Part shown: positions 1 to 9,997 of the stretch, in pieces
Layout: every line of letters starts with the position of its first letter
Numbering within the stretch: the first letter of the stretch is position 1
Source of the DNA: Sophora flavescens
Lineage: Eukaryota > Streptophyta > Magnoliopsida > Fabales > Fabaceae
DNA: 64,000 nt
Direction of reading: 5' to 3'
NCBI GenBank assembly: GCA_030762895.1
Contig: CM061067.1
Location: forward strand, 170,064,518 to 170,128,517
Position numbers and translations under genes: made by a program
Notes under the pieces: generated by a model
What the model saw: only the letters and a program-made list of their open reading frames with translations
The model's database searches: none
What the model was told of the DNA's origin: nothing

Positions 1-123
1 GCGGTGGTCCAGGTGGGAACGGGGAGTTTTATCAAAATCTACGTTGGGTGGATTATTATTAGGCTTAAGAAATAAAGTTATGATCTGTTTAATTAAAAAA
101 TTTCATCTTATGATAAATTTTTA

Positions 124-950
124 GGGTTCGTTTGGTGGTCAGGATAAGATAGAGACAGATATGATAAGAGACAGGATAGGAGTATGATAGGATATGAGCA
201 GGATAAGCTGTTATCATATCCTATGTTTGATGTCCACCAGATAACCAACCGGACATCATTATAATTTAAGTATGAATTTTAAATTTTTTGTTTTTATTCT
301 AAATGTTTTCATCTTTTATTAGATTTTAGTTTTTTTTTTTTATAATTTTCATTATTTAAAATTATACAAAAAGACAAAATTATCCTTGTGATATAATTAC
401 ATATAATTTTAAATTTTTTTAAATATTGTCTAACTAAAATTAATTTTTCATATTTTTAAATATTCATTTTTTGTTTTTACTTTACATATAGTTAAATTAT
501 TAGAATACTTTTTTATATTTTACAGTTTTTTAAAATAATATAAAATAACAAAATTAGTATTGTTATAAAATAAAAATAAATTTTAAAATGAATTATTAAT
601 ATATTTATTATTTTAAATATTTTATATTTTATTATAATTTTTTTATAACCATGTTAAATTTTATTATACTTTAAATTATTATTTTATTATACTTTAATTA
701 TTTTATGTATTATATATTTTTATATTTTTATTATAATTTAAATCACCCTATCCTATTTGTTACCAGAAAAAAAAACCTTATCCTATCAGTGCTAACCCAG
801 TCCTTTCCTCGGGATAAAATTTTAACTAGATGGACATGATATAATAAATGACAGGATTACCTTATCCTATCATACTGACTCACCAAATAACAATTTCAAA
901 CAAAATATAATAACTTATCATATCTTATCCTCTTATCCTGACCACCAACC
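124..950. mobile_element. AT-rich non-autonomous DNA transposon with terminal inverted repeats
   Basis: The two ends are inverted copies. The left end reads GGGTTCGTTTGGTGGTCAGG and the right end, read on the minus strand, starts GGTTGGTGGTCAGGATAAG. Both ends then carry clustered GGATAAGATATGATAAG-like words (about 124-215 and 765-940), an extended subterminal repeat. The middle is almost pure A/T with no coding frame. The flanks are TTA on the left and TAA on the right, so a target duplication is not proven. The length (827 bp) and lack of a transposase fit a MITE-like element; the superfamily is uncertain. Confidence 0.65.
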
Positions 951-1192
951 TAAAAGTGAAATCAAAGTCCGGTCATGGATGCAATTCCAAAGGTTTGTTG
1001 GGAGTAGTTTATCAACAAAACAAAAAAAAAAAAGATTGTCGGCAGTAGGTCAACATCCTACCTTGGTAAGGCCTGATTGGACTAGAATGATGAGATCGAA
1101 ACATGACGCAAACTATTGATAGATTAAAAAATAAGATACATCCGGAATAAGCGCTATATATAATTGTCCTATTGATAAGTGCATGTTCCTAC

Positions 1193-1290
1193 GTAATTTC
1201 CCAACTATATTTTCCAGAGACTCAACTTGTCACCAAAAATATTTTGTGTAAAAAGTAGACCATTATTGTAAGGTACGTAGTCTTCTTGAT
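1193..1290 (+). repeat. Remnant third copy of the CRK 5' flank
   Basis: This stretch matches the upstream region of the CRK first exon near 4236-4330. Shared words in the same order include TATATTTTCCAGAG, CTCAACTTGTCA, ATATTTTGTG and AAGGTA..GTAGTCTTCTTGA. No exon follows, because the next sequence is unrelated and a MITE begins by 1523. It appears to be a truncated relic of the duplication that made the two exon 1 copies at 4436 and 7262. Confidence 0.6.
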
Positions 1291-1446
1291 TTTGCTTAAA
1301 GCAAGCACACGGGAGGGAAGCTTCGGGCTCGTGGGTCAGCGTGAAGAATGCTCAGTCTAATATGAATCAGTTCGGATGTGTTCGGATTCGGGTACGGATA
1401 CGGATATGGTATAAAAAATTTGATTCCGACCAAACTTGCCTGCATG

Positions 1447-1470
1447 TAATATATATATATAGAGAGAGAG
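1447..1470. repeat. (AT)n(AG)n microsatellite
   Basis: A short compound dinucleotide run, AT repeats followed by AG repeats. Confidence 0.9.
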
Positions 1471-1522
1471 CGAGGATGGAGATCCACTTACTCCAAGAGT
1501 AACTCTTGTTAGAGTTACTCCA

Positions 1523-1825
1523 CTTGATAACTCACCAGGGACATTGAATTTCAACAATCCAACCGTTGAATATTGTCATATAATCCTTTCAATCATGCAC
1601 ACCAAATTTCATAAAAATCAGACATTCATAGCTATGTAATCTTATAGTCGATATTTACTCATATTTTTAGAAAACGTATTATACGTTCAATCGAAGTTAT
1701 TCGATGAAGTGTCAAATATTTTTGAAATTTTATAAAACTCTGAAGAGTTTGATATACTCAATAAGAAATTTTAATTCAACGTACGGTTAGATTGTTGAAA
1801 TTCAATGTTGCCGATGAGTTATTAA
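1523..1825. mobile_element. Foldback MITE with about 50-bp inverted repeats
   Basis: The left arm (1523-1572) contains CATTGAATTTCAACAATC and the right arm (1776-1825) contains its inverse GATTGTTGAAATTCAATG, with further matches outward (TGATAACTC against GAGTTATTA). The spacer is non-coding. A small extra hairpin (AGAGTAACTCTTGTTAGAGTTACTC-like, in two halves) sits just left of the left arm and may belong to the element. No clear target duplication was found. Confidence 0.65.
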
Positions 1826-2013
1826 GAATCAGAACCCACCGAAATTAATTTTAAAATTAACTATTAAATTATTATATCCAAATTATATATCTCACAGAAT
1901 AATTATATCTAGCAGCATATTGTGTTCTCATGGAAGTTCTATCAATGAAGTATTTTAAAACAATAATCAAATTAATGTAAATGTAGGGCGCGTCTATGAT
2001 GAGGTATCTCACC

Positions 2014-3007
2014 AAGTGCCTCACCATGAGGCACTGAACAGTGTTGGTAAAGTTAAATTTCTACCCTCCACCAGTGAATGGAAACATGGCTCGGAAGAAC
2101 CCCTCGTCGCCGCCTCCCACCCTCCGTCGCCATCGCCATTGCCGCCGCCTCACACCCTCCTTCCTTCCCTTCAACCTTCAAGCTCATTGTTCCTCCTCCG
2201 TACACCACACCTTTACCATTGCTCTTTGTCTTTCTGGTTTCCCAATCCTTCCCTCTGCACCGTTTTCTGGTCGACCACCATGGCGATGCCCCGCCTTTGC
2301 CTTTGCTCCATTTTCTGGTTGACGAGATGGGTGGGCGGTGCGACCGCAACTGGATCTGGTGGTGGGACGCCGCGAGAAGTGGGTTGAGATCTGGTCTTCC
2401 TTACAGTCACGAAGAGAGCAGGGACAAGGCAGTAAGGAGTTGGAGGGAACCGTGTGTGGTACGGTGGTTCGAGTGGCAGAGGCGGGCAGAGGTGGCGTTC
2501 GACGTGGTGACTCTGGATGGAGCGGCGTCGCGGATCTTGGACGGCGAATGAGTGGCGATGACGTCGACCGATGATGGGAGGAATAAGGGTTTTGGAGCGT
2601 CAAGAGTTCAGACTGGTGTCGAGGAGTTGGAGGCTGGAGAGAGATCGATGGGAGAGAGGGGGTGGTGGCTGCTGCTGGTGGTGGAGGAGGTCGTCGAGCT
2701 CTGCTCCGCCACTATATTGACATATGGTCGAAGACGAAGAGTAGAAGTTTTCCTCTGGTGGTGGCAGCGGCAGCGGAGGTCTCCATCTTGTTGCTTCATC
2801 TTCTGCATCTTATTGGTCCGAGAAGACGACAGACACCTGCGGCGACACTATGACTGCCGGACGGAGATGGTGGGCGGAAACTGGAAGGGACAAAGGGCAA
2901 ATGAGACTTTTTCATATAATTTTTTTTTGGATTAACAAATCTAGACCCTTAAATATTTTATTATTATATCTAATGATAGAAAATAATGTCTCATCCATGA
3001 GGCACTT
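2014..3007. mobile_element. GC-rich foldback element of unknown family
   Basis: A GC-rich block in otherwise AT-rich DNA, bounded by the inverted words AAGTGCCTCA (2014-2023) and TGAGGCACTT (2998-3007). Several overlapping frames of 60-160 codons are open on both strands (2016-2935), but none shows a recognisable domain. They are arginine, serine and proline rich, as expected from GC-rich non-coding DNA. The sequence could be a non-autonomous DNA transposon with a captured gene fragment or 5' UTR. I cannot name a source. Confidence 0.4.
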
Positions 3008-3696
3008 AATCCCTCGGGTACTTTTTCTGTTAAATCAGCTTATTCAAATATCATATCTAGAGAAGATGGGTTTGCTTTGAATCAGAATTTATCTAGAGCT
3101 ATTAAGGCTGTTTGGGAGACTTCCATGACCTCCAAGGTGGCGGTTTTTGTCTGGAGGCTATTGTTAGATAGGCTGCCGACTAGGGATGCTCTTCTCAAAA
3201 TAGGCATTATTGTGGACAATCATAACACTTGTTGCATTTTTTGTTTTGTCGATGTTGAATCTGTTAGTCATGCTCTCTTCTCTTGCCCCTTTGCTTATAA
3301 AGTGTGGAGCTCAGTTTTTGATTGGATTGGTTTGTCTGGGGTTTGGCATCATGAGGTAATTGAAAATTTTGTGTAACATTGTCTTCCTTGCAGAGGTCGG
3401 CGGGGTAAGAGGTAAAATATATTATCTGGTGTGCGGTGGTATGGTGTCTATGACTATTACGTAACAGAATCATTTTCGGTGATGGCGTGACTGACCATTC
3501 TGATGCTATATCTAATATAAAACCGGTTTCTTGGGGCTGGTTTTTGGCTAAGGAAGGTAGAAATTCAAAGTGGAAATTTTCTGATTGGTGTATGAATCCG
3601 TTGGGATGTTTTGAACCTTTTCTGTAAACATTTGGTGTTGTATTAGAGTACTTTTTGTACTCCTTATTCAATAAATTTTTGCTTATAAAAAAAAAA
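3008..3696 (+). mobile_element. 5'-truncated LINE, 3' end with zf-RVT domain and poly(A)
   Basis: The remnant encodes the C-terminal part of a plant L1-type ORF2. It enters at a PSGTFSVKSAYS-like motif (3011) and continues into the reverse-transcriptase zinc-binding domain: SKVAVFVWRLLLDRLPTRD, then a C-x2-C motif (CIFC) and an SHALFSCPFAYKVWS motif. The open frame ends at 3376. After a frameshift, RNRIIFGDG and VSWGWFLA words continue to a stop at 3625-3627. An A-rich tail lies at 3687-3696. Endonuclease and RT domains are absent, so this is a dead 5'-truncated insertion. Confidence 0.85.
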
Positions 3697-4204
3697 TCAA
3701 GGGACTCATAATACTAAATCGTAATTAATATCCAACAACTACTACCAACACTTAAATAACAAATAATTTTTCTGGTAAAGAAATAACAACTAAATTGAAA
3801 GCATAAATAATATATATAACATTGAGAAATGAGAAATCTAAATCTCAAATATTTTAAAGCCCACGGGTTTAGAGATGTCACCTGGATCTGACAATTCCTT
3901 GGAGAGGATGGATGCATATCTTGACCAATATGAAGTAATTGATTACATACGATAAGCCATTTAAATTAGAGTGTTGATTTTAATACCTCTCTTTCAAATT
4001 AATTCCCCCACCTGCTCGTTTAACAATTTTTTTTTACATTTTTTTCTTAAATACCCCTAACCCCCAAGCACCTTGTAATTAACTTAAACTGGGAAGGTCC
4101 AAGTATTTTTTGAAAAAGTTGTCCAAATTTATAATAATTAAGATGACATTACTTTATATGAATATGCACATGCACCTACTAATGATATATACAGAAAAAC
4201 TTTA
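3697..4204. other. Intergenic stretch without recognised genes
   Basis: AT-rich DNA between the LINE tail and the CRK 5' flank. I see no coding frame or repeat that I can support. Confidence 0.6.
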
Positions 4205-4435
4205 ACCAGTCAAATTATATTTCTCTTTTCATCCCTGGATCCTATATTTTCCAGAGTCCTCAACTTGTCATAAAAGATATTTTGTGGAAAAGTATAATTT
4301 ATTTTAAGGTAGTCGTCTTGACTTGTCTACACCTTGGTCTTTTGAGCTGTCCTCAGCTTGAGTTTTGTATTCATTATTCAATCATTCGTATATCACCTCG
4401 TTTTATTTTCACTACAAACATCAAATGAGCATGTC
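4205..4435 (+). promoter_or_regulatory. 5' flank of the CRK first exon (copy 1)
   Basis: This region precedes the likely start codon at 4436 and is shared with copy 2 (7110-7261) and the relic at 1193. It contains W-box-type cores: TTGACT on the plus strand at 4318-4323 and AGTCAA at 4208-4213. W-boxes are bound by WRKY factors, which commonly regulate CRK genes. An upstream in-frame ATG at 4358 would add 26 residues ahead of the signal peptide. The ATG at 4436 is preferred because the hydrophobic leader then begins at the N terminus. I could not fix a TATA box or transcription start. Confidence 0.4.
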
Positions 4436-5285
4436 ATGTCGATCATGATAAAACTCATATTCCATCTTTTCTTCCTCAACTTCTTCAACTTTTCCATAAC
4501 CTTTGCAAATGATGACCTTATGTACATAAAACACACATGCTCAACCAACAAAACCTTCACTCCCAATAGCGCCTACCAATCCAACCTCCACACCCTCCTC
4601 ACCTCCCTATCTTCCCACGCCGCCGCCACCCAATTCCACAACACCACCGCCGGTGGCGGAGATGGTGGCGAAACCATATATGGCCTCTTCATGTGCCGTG
4701 GTGACGTCACCAACCAAACATGCCAAGAGTGCATGTCAAAGGCAACCCAACAAATAGCCTCAAAGTGTCTCTATTCCAAAGAGGCCATCCTTTGGTACCA
4801 CGAGTGCTTTGTTCGCTATTCAAACCGCTCATTCTTCTCGACCGTTGACGAATGGCCTAGGCTTGAGTTCGTGAGTTATAACGTGACTACGAATATAACG
4901 AAGGAAGGAAGCTATGGTTGGTTGTTAGCGAAAACCTTGACCGATGCAGTGGCTGAGGCAGCGAACGGTGGCCCTGTGGGAACCAAGAAATTTGCAACAA
5001 GAAAAGCCACTTTGAAAGGGTCTGAGGATGTGTATGCTCTTGCCGAGTGCACGCCGGATCTGTCAAGCGAAGATTGTAGGAGGTGTTTGGGAGATATAAT
5101 GAGTAATATTCCTTTGTGTTGTCTCGGAAGGGATGGTGGAATGGTTCTATATCCCAGTTGCAGTTTAATGTTTGGATTGCATCTTTTCTACAGGGATGCT
5201 GCTCATGCTCTTGCACGCACGTGGACCACACCTACTCCTCCTCTTGCTTATACTTTGGAGGAAATAGCACCTTTAGTTCCAACAA
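4436..5285 (+). CDS. CRK exon 1 (copy 1, intact): signal peptide and two DUF26 domains
   Basis: This exon encodes the extracellular part of a cysteine-rich receptor-like kinase. Residues 1-24 form a hydrophobic signal peptide. Two DUF26 (stress-antifungal, Gnk2-like) domains follow, each with the C-x8-C-x2-C signature: C87, C96 and C99 (CRGDVTNQTCQEC), then C205, C214 and C217 (CTPDLSSEDCRRC). The exon ends in phase 1 at 5285 before a GTAAAG donor, exactly the phase needed by the acceptor at 9997. Joined to exons 2-7 it gives 2049 nt, that is 682 codons plus a stop and a normal CRK length. If the intron were retained, the frame would stop at 5332 and give a secreted two-DUF26 protein. CRKs act at the plasma membrane in stress, immunity and cell-death signalling; no ligand can be inferred here. 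Confidence 0.88.
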
Positions 5286-7109
5286 GTAAAGTTCCCTGCT
5301 CTCTCATCTTAATTTCCTATTTTACTCGTTGAAATCTTTCAATTATTTCTCATGCCTTAAAGGTAACTTTTCTTAGCACACCACAAATCACAATCATGTA
5401 TTGACAAGAGAAATAGGAGGGAAAGAGGTGGAGCGCATTAATTAAGTGTTTTAACTCGTACGTTCATAGTTAGTGTTGCAGAGCTTAACTGATTAAGCTG
5501 AACCAATAGAATAATTTGGATTTATATAATTGTTGTTCGAATCCAAACCCTAGGAATACATTAATATTAAAATTCTTAGGAATAACTTTACTATTTTTGT
5601 AATCCTATTATATTCGAGAAATTACTTTTCACATCTATGCATGAAAAATACCTTAAAAAATATATATCTAATTGATGGTTGACTCAGTGAACCTTTTGCT
5701 TTTAAATTTGAAGTTGTTGTTGGTACTATTATGAAAACTATCGAATTGATATTTTAAATTTTTATTAATGATAAATTTTAATTTGAAGATAAATATTTAT
5801 AATTTATTAAATATAATCAATAGTTGATAAATAAAACATAGATGCAACCTCCTTAAAATTTATTTATTTTAAATGCCTTTTTTGTTACAAGACGAGGGCC
5901 TAGGCCCAAAGCAACGGCAGAAAACAAAAAACCAAAAAATTAAACTATCCCATGCAAGGGTGAAGGGACTGAACGGGGCAAAGAAACCTCTCTGTGAACT
6001 GATCCCAGCTTTTTTTTTTTGTCCCGACCGGATCTGACGAGGCGCAATATGCCAATGTCAACTGATTCTTCTATTATTTTTTTTATCTTTTTTATTTTAT
6101 TTTGGTTTCACATCAACTAGAAATAAGAAATATGCATATAAATTAAAGATTTAAAGTTTTCTCATTGTCAAAAGAAGCAGCAGCAGAAATATTTGTCTTA
6201 TAATCACCTCAATTATTATAGCATAAAAACTATAATTTATGTAGTAGGTATTAACATTAATTCAAATAACTAAAAGCACTATACCTTAAATAGTATAAGA
6301 AATGTTCCTTGAGGTCTGACCGGATACATATCACTTATTCCATTTTGGTGTATCATACCTGTCTTAGTCAATAGTATATTGTCACATATTCTACTTTTTT
6401 AATATTATATAAAATTTTAACTTATTATATAATAAGATATTATTAGTTGAAACAAGATATGATATACAAAAATGTGATATGCGATCTCAATCGCGACTGA
6501 CTAATGATAATACTTAAGAATCTTTTATTGGGCTAAAAAACAAAAATAGGGGACAAAACCTTTCATAAACACATCTTTTGACTGGTTTTATACTCATATT
6601 AATTCATTAATTAGTACATACAACAAGTAAGCCAAGCTGGCTTCTACAATCACATGCAGGTGTATTGGTTCCTCCTTGGAAGATTTGATAATAAAAAGGG
6701 CTAGTAACACACTTCTTCCAACATACTCCTTCTAATTGATTGAAATTCATATGAATCCCATTATTTTGGAAATAGGTCTCATTAAGGTATGTGGATCCCA
6801 CTTAAATCATTGAATTAAAGAAGATGCATTCTTGTGGGATCCGTTATTTTAATTTTTTTTTACAAAAAAAATTTGTTTTTTTAAATAAAAAAAATACATT
6901 TTAAAACTTATACATTTTGTTTGACTATGATTTTTTAAAATAAAAGTATAAAAACTAAAATTCAACTTTTTATAAAATTGTATTTTCTAAATTCTTGGAA
7001 AAAAAAAACAATATTCTTTAGGAAGGCCTATCACTGGGTCCTAGGAGACCCACAGAGGAATCCGATGATGTTACATAATAACATACATAAAAGACTTTAA
7101 CAAGTGAAA
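5286..7109. other. Non-coding interval between the two exon 1 copies (probable intron)
   Basis: AT-rich DNA. The first part (about 5326-5360, containing CTTTCAATTATTTCTCAT) recurs after copy 2 at about 8694-8712, so intron sequence was duplicated together with the exon. The T-rich and A-rich stretches near 5878-6020 could be an old poly(A) retroelement tail, but this is not firm. A 64-codon minus-strand frame at 6607-6801 has no recognisable domain. Confidence 0.5.
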
Positions 7110-7261
7110 TTTATATTTCTCTTTTCAGCCTTGGATGATCTATATTTTCCATAGTCCCGTTGATCATTTGTCTACACCTTGGTCTTCTGAATTATCTTGT
7201 TGTGTATTCAATCATTCATCGCCTCGTTTTATTTTCACTACAAACATCAGATGAGCATGTC
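7110..7261 (+). repeat. Duplicated CRK 5' flank (copy 2), with internal deletion
   Basis: This matches 4205-4435 (shared words include TATATTTCTCTTTTCA, TCTACACCTTGGTCTT and CTCGTTTTATTTTCACTAC). It lacks about 60 bp that in copy 1 runs from CTCAACTTGTCA to the TTGACT core at 4318. Copy 2 therefore lost the W-box-like site nearest the start codon. Confidence 0.7.
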
Positions 7262-8108
7262 ATGTCGATCATGATCAAACTCATATTCCATCTTTTCTTT
7301 CTCACCTTCTTCAACTTTTCCATAACCTCAGCAAGTCATGACCTTATGTACCTAAAGCACAATTGCTCAACCAACAAAACCTTCACCCCCAAAAAGCGCC
7401 TACCAATCCACCCTCCACACCCTCCTCACCTCCCTATCTTCCATCGCCGCCACAACTCAATTCTACAACACAACCGCCGGTGGCGGAGATGGTAGCGAAA
7501 CCATTTATGGCCTCTTCATGTGCCGTGGTGACGTCACCAACCACACGTGCCAAGAGTGCATGTCAAAGGCAACCCATCAAATAGCCTCAAAGTGTTCCTT
7601 TTCCAAAGAGGCCATACTTTGGTACCACGAGTGCTTTGTTCGCTATTCCAACCGTTCTTTTTCTCAACCGTGGACGAATGGCCTAGGCTTGAGTTCGTGA
7701 GTTATAACGTGACTACGAATATAACCAAGGAAGGAAGCTATGGTTGGTTGTTAGCGAAAACATTGACCGATGCAGTAACCGAGGCAGCGAACGGTGGCCC
7801 TGAGGGAACCAAGAAATTTGCAACAAGAAAAGCCACTTTGAAAGCGTCTGAGGATGTATATGCTCTTGTTGAGTGCACGCCGGATTTGTCAAGCGAAGAT
7901 TGCCGGAGGTGTTTGGGAGATATAATGCGTAATATTCCTTTGTGTTGTCTCGGAAGGGATTGTGGAATGGTTCTATATCCCAGCTGCAGTTTGATGTTTG
8001 GGATAAAACAGCAATTCTACAGGGACGTTGCTCTTGCTGTTGCACACATGTCAACCACACCTAATCATCTTGCTTATGCTCTCGAAGAACTAGCACTTCC
8101 AATTCCAA
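7262..8108 (+). pseudogene. CRK exon 1 (copy 2), broken by two frameshifts
   Basis: A close tandem copy of 4436-5285 with the same start region, signal peptide, both DUF26 motifs (CRGDVTNHTCQEC and CTPDLSSEDCRRC) and the same phase-1 GTAAAG donor after 8108. Alignment with copy 1 shows one extra base in an A run near 7390-7396 and one base missing near 7648-7655. Between them the frame is wrong and meets a stop at 7493-7495, so translation would end before the first DUF26 motif. The two indels cancel, leaving the second DUF26 domain in the original frame. It is physically nearest to the kinase exons but cannot give a full receptor. Confidence 0.85.
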
Positions 8109-9167
8109 GTAAAGTTCCCTTGTCTATCATCCTTCGTCTTTCCAAACCTTTTCTGGCTGATATTTAATAATATTTAGAGAAATCATCATCATCATTATTT
8201 ATCTATGTTGAATATTAAAATAAGAACTAACCTAATTAGTATTTTGAGTTGAATGGATCCACCAGAATATTCTACAATTAAGTGTTTTGGAACTAAGTTT
8301 TGATTCGACCTATTAAACAGACTTTTTTCCTTAATTTTTAACCAACCAATAAATATGACTATACAATGATTCGACCCATGTTCTACTCCTTAAGGGAGGA
8401 AGTTGCTTCCATTTGATAAAAGCCCCAGTTGAAATTTGGTTGTATAAAACTTCTTTTTACACTAATAATATATACTACTCTGCTTTAATCTATAACAAAG
8501 CTGAGAGAACATATCTTCATCTCCTAAAATTGGACAAATTTTAATAAACATATGTTTGGAACATTTCTCTTTATACTATTATTTTATACTAATATATTGA
8601 AACATAACACGTCATACCATAATGTCATACATAAATAACTTGGATTGAAAATAAAATACATTAAATTAATTATAAACGAGTTTTATACTTAAAGTCTTTC
8701 AATTATTTCTCATAGATAAAAAATAGCATTTCTTTTTTTGAAAGGATTTCTTAGCATTTCTTGGTCATATTTTTTACTATTACATTTTTAACAATTACAT
8801 TGTTTTTTTAATAACAGTTACACTGTTTTTATTTTTATAAGAGCATTGATTTCCTTTTCATCGAAATATTCCATACGAATTCTTCAACGTCCCTTTCATT
8901 ATTGTTCCAAACATAACAATAGTAGTACTAGTATCAGAATAACACAAAAAAAAAAGAATATCCCAAAAAACGTAAATGATGTGAAGACTTAAACAAGCAA
9001 CTGGCCAACATGGTGTGATATACATTTGGTAAATAATTGGGTCCTTTAAGTATGTGGTTAGGGATTCGATTCTTGTCTCATTCGTATGTAAGAACATCTG
9101 TTAGGATAAGTTAACTCCTTAGATGGATCTCACTATCTCGAGGGATTAGTTTCTGACTCTCAATTAA
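8109..9167. other. Non-coding stretch after exon 1 copy 2 (intron 1)
   Basis: AT-rich sequence with no coding frame I can support. Homology to the interval after copy 1 resumes near 8690, so about 500 bp here is additional sequence in copy 2 or was lost from copy 1. Confidence 0.55.
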
Positions 9168-9493
9168 GGGTGTGTTTGGGTAAACAACTTAATTAAGAGC
9201 TTATCACATAAGACCTTATCGCATGAGAGCTTATGCCATAAGCGCTTAAAAAAAGAAAAAGAAAGAAATGGGCATGAGAGGATTCGAATAGTGAAAAACA
9301 CGGAGAGAGTGTTTAGTGCATAAGCTCTTATGATAATTACATGTTTTCTCCCAAAAGGACTTATGAAAATAAGTCAAAAACTCCTTATGGGATGTCATAA
9401 GTTATTTTTATAAGCTCTGCCAAACACACTGCATAAGAGCTTATGTCATCAGATAAGTCAAAATGAGCTTAAATAAGCTCTTCCAAACACCAC
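9168..9493. mobile_element. MITE with GTGTTTGG inverted ends, inside the CRK intron
   Basis: The left end GGGTGTGTTTGGGTAAAC and the right end CTTCCAAACACCACT form imperfect inverted repeats. Subterminal copies of AAGAGCTTAT and ATAAGCTCTT are spread through the element. About 325 bp, non-coding. The superfamily is uncertain because no clean target duplication was found. Confidence 0.6.
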
Positions 9494-9519
9494 TAAATCA
9501 ACCATCCTCAGTACATCTG

Positions 9520-9935
9520 TTTTTTTTTTTTTTTTTGAAAATCACCTCATTTCTTTCTAGCCAAACTGTCCACATCACAGCCAACCACACTAGCATTCCT
9601 CTAGCTTTTTTATCCTTTCCTCTAAACAAACCTCGATGCAACAGAAAATGTTGAAGACAGTCCTGAGATTGAGTTCCTGAAACACCAAGCCAGGCATATA
9701 TCGAGCACCAAACAACAAACACCAATGTGCATGACAAAAAAAGATGTTCTTCAGTTTCTGTAAGGCCGCCACATAAAACACACCTCTGTTCCTCTGTTGA
9801 AATCCGGATGCCTCTCTTTGCCAAATTTTGCTTTGTTGGTCAATGATAGGGTAATGATGCACCTTGGCACAAGGCAAGCTCCTAGAGAAAAGAGGGGAAA
9901 AGTTTCTGGATAATATCTTTCTTAGCATTCTCATT
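9520..9935 (-). mobile_element. LINE fragment (zf-RVT) with poly(A), antisense in the CRK intron
   Basis: On the minus strand this encodes part of the plant LINE zinc-binding RT domain: LAKRGIRI, CVLCGGLTETEEHLFLSC and a WTVWLERNEVIF end. The A tract (plus-strand T run 9520-9536) begins directly after that motif, earlier than the normal end of ORF2 seen in the LINE at 3008-3696. Frameshifts break the upstream part. It is a dead fragment that would be spliced out with intron 1. Confidence 0.8.
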
Positions 9936-9997
9936 CCATCACAGTGGTATTTAACAATGACAAGTCAAGTACTGATACGCATTTATTATACATGCAG

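Noticed and set aside
2016..2935. Several 60-160 codon open frames on both strands
   Set aside because: They overlap each other in a GC-rich, low-complexity island, show no domain and have no conserved start context. They are better explained as non-coding transposon sequence.
6607..6801. 64-codon minus-strand frame with several cysteines
   Set aside because: No signal peptide, no known cysteine pattern, and it lies within the probable CRK intron. Too little to support a peptide gene.
9498..9934. Possible host gene antisense to the CRK
   Set aside because: The sequence is the zf-RVT part of a LINE ORF2 followed by a poly(A) tract.
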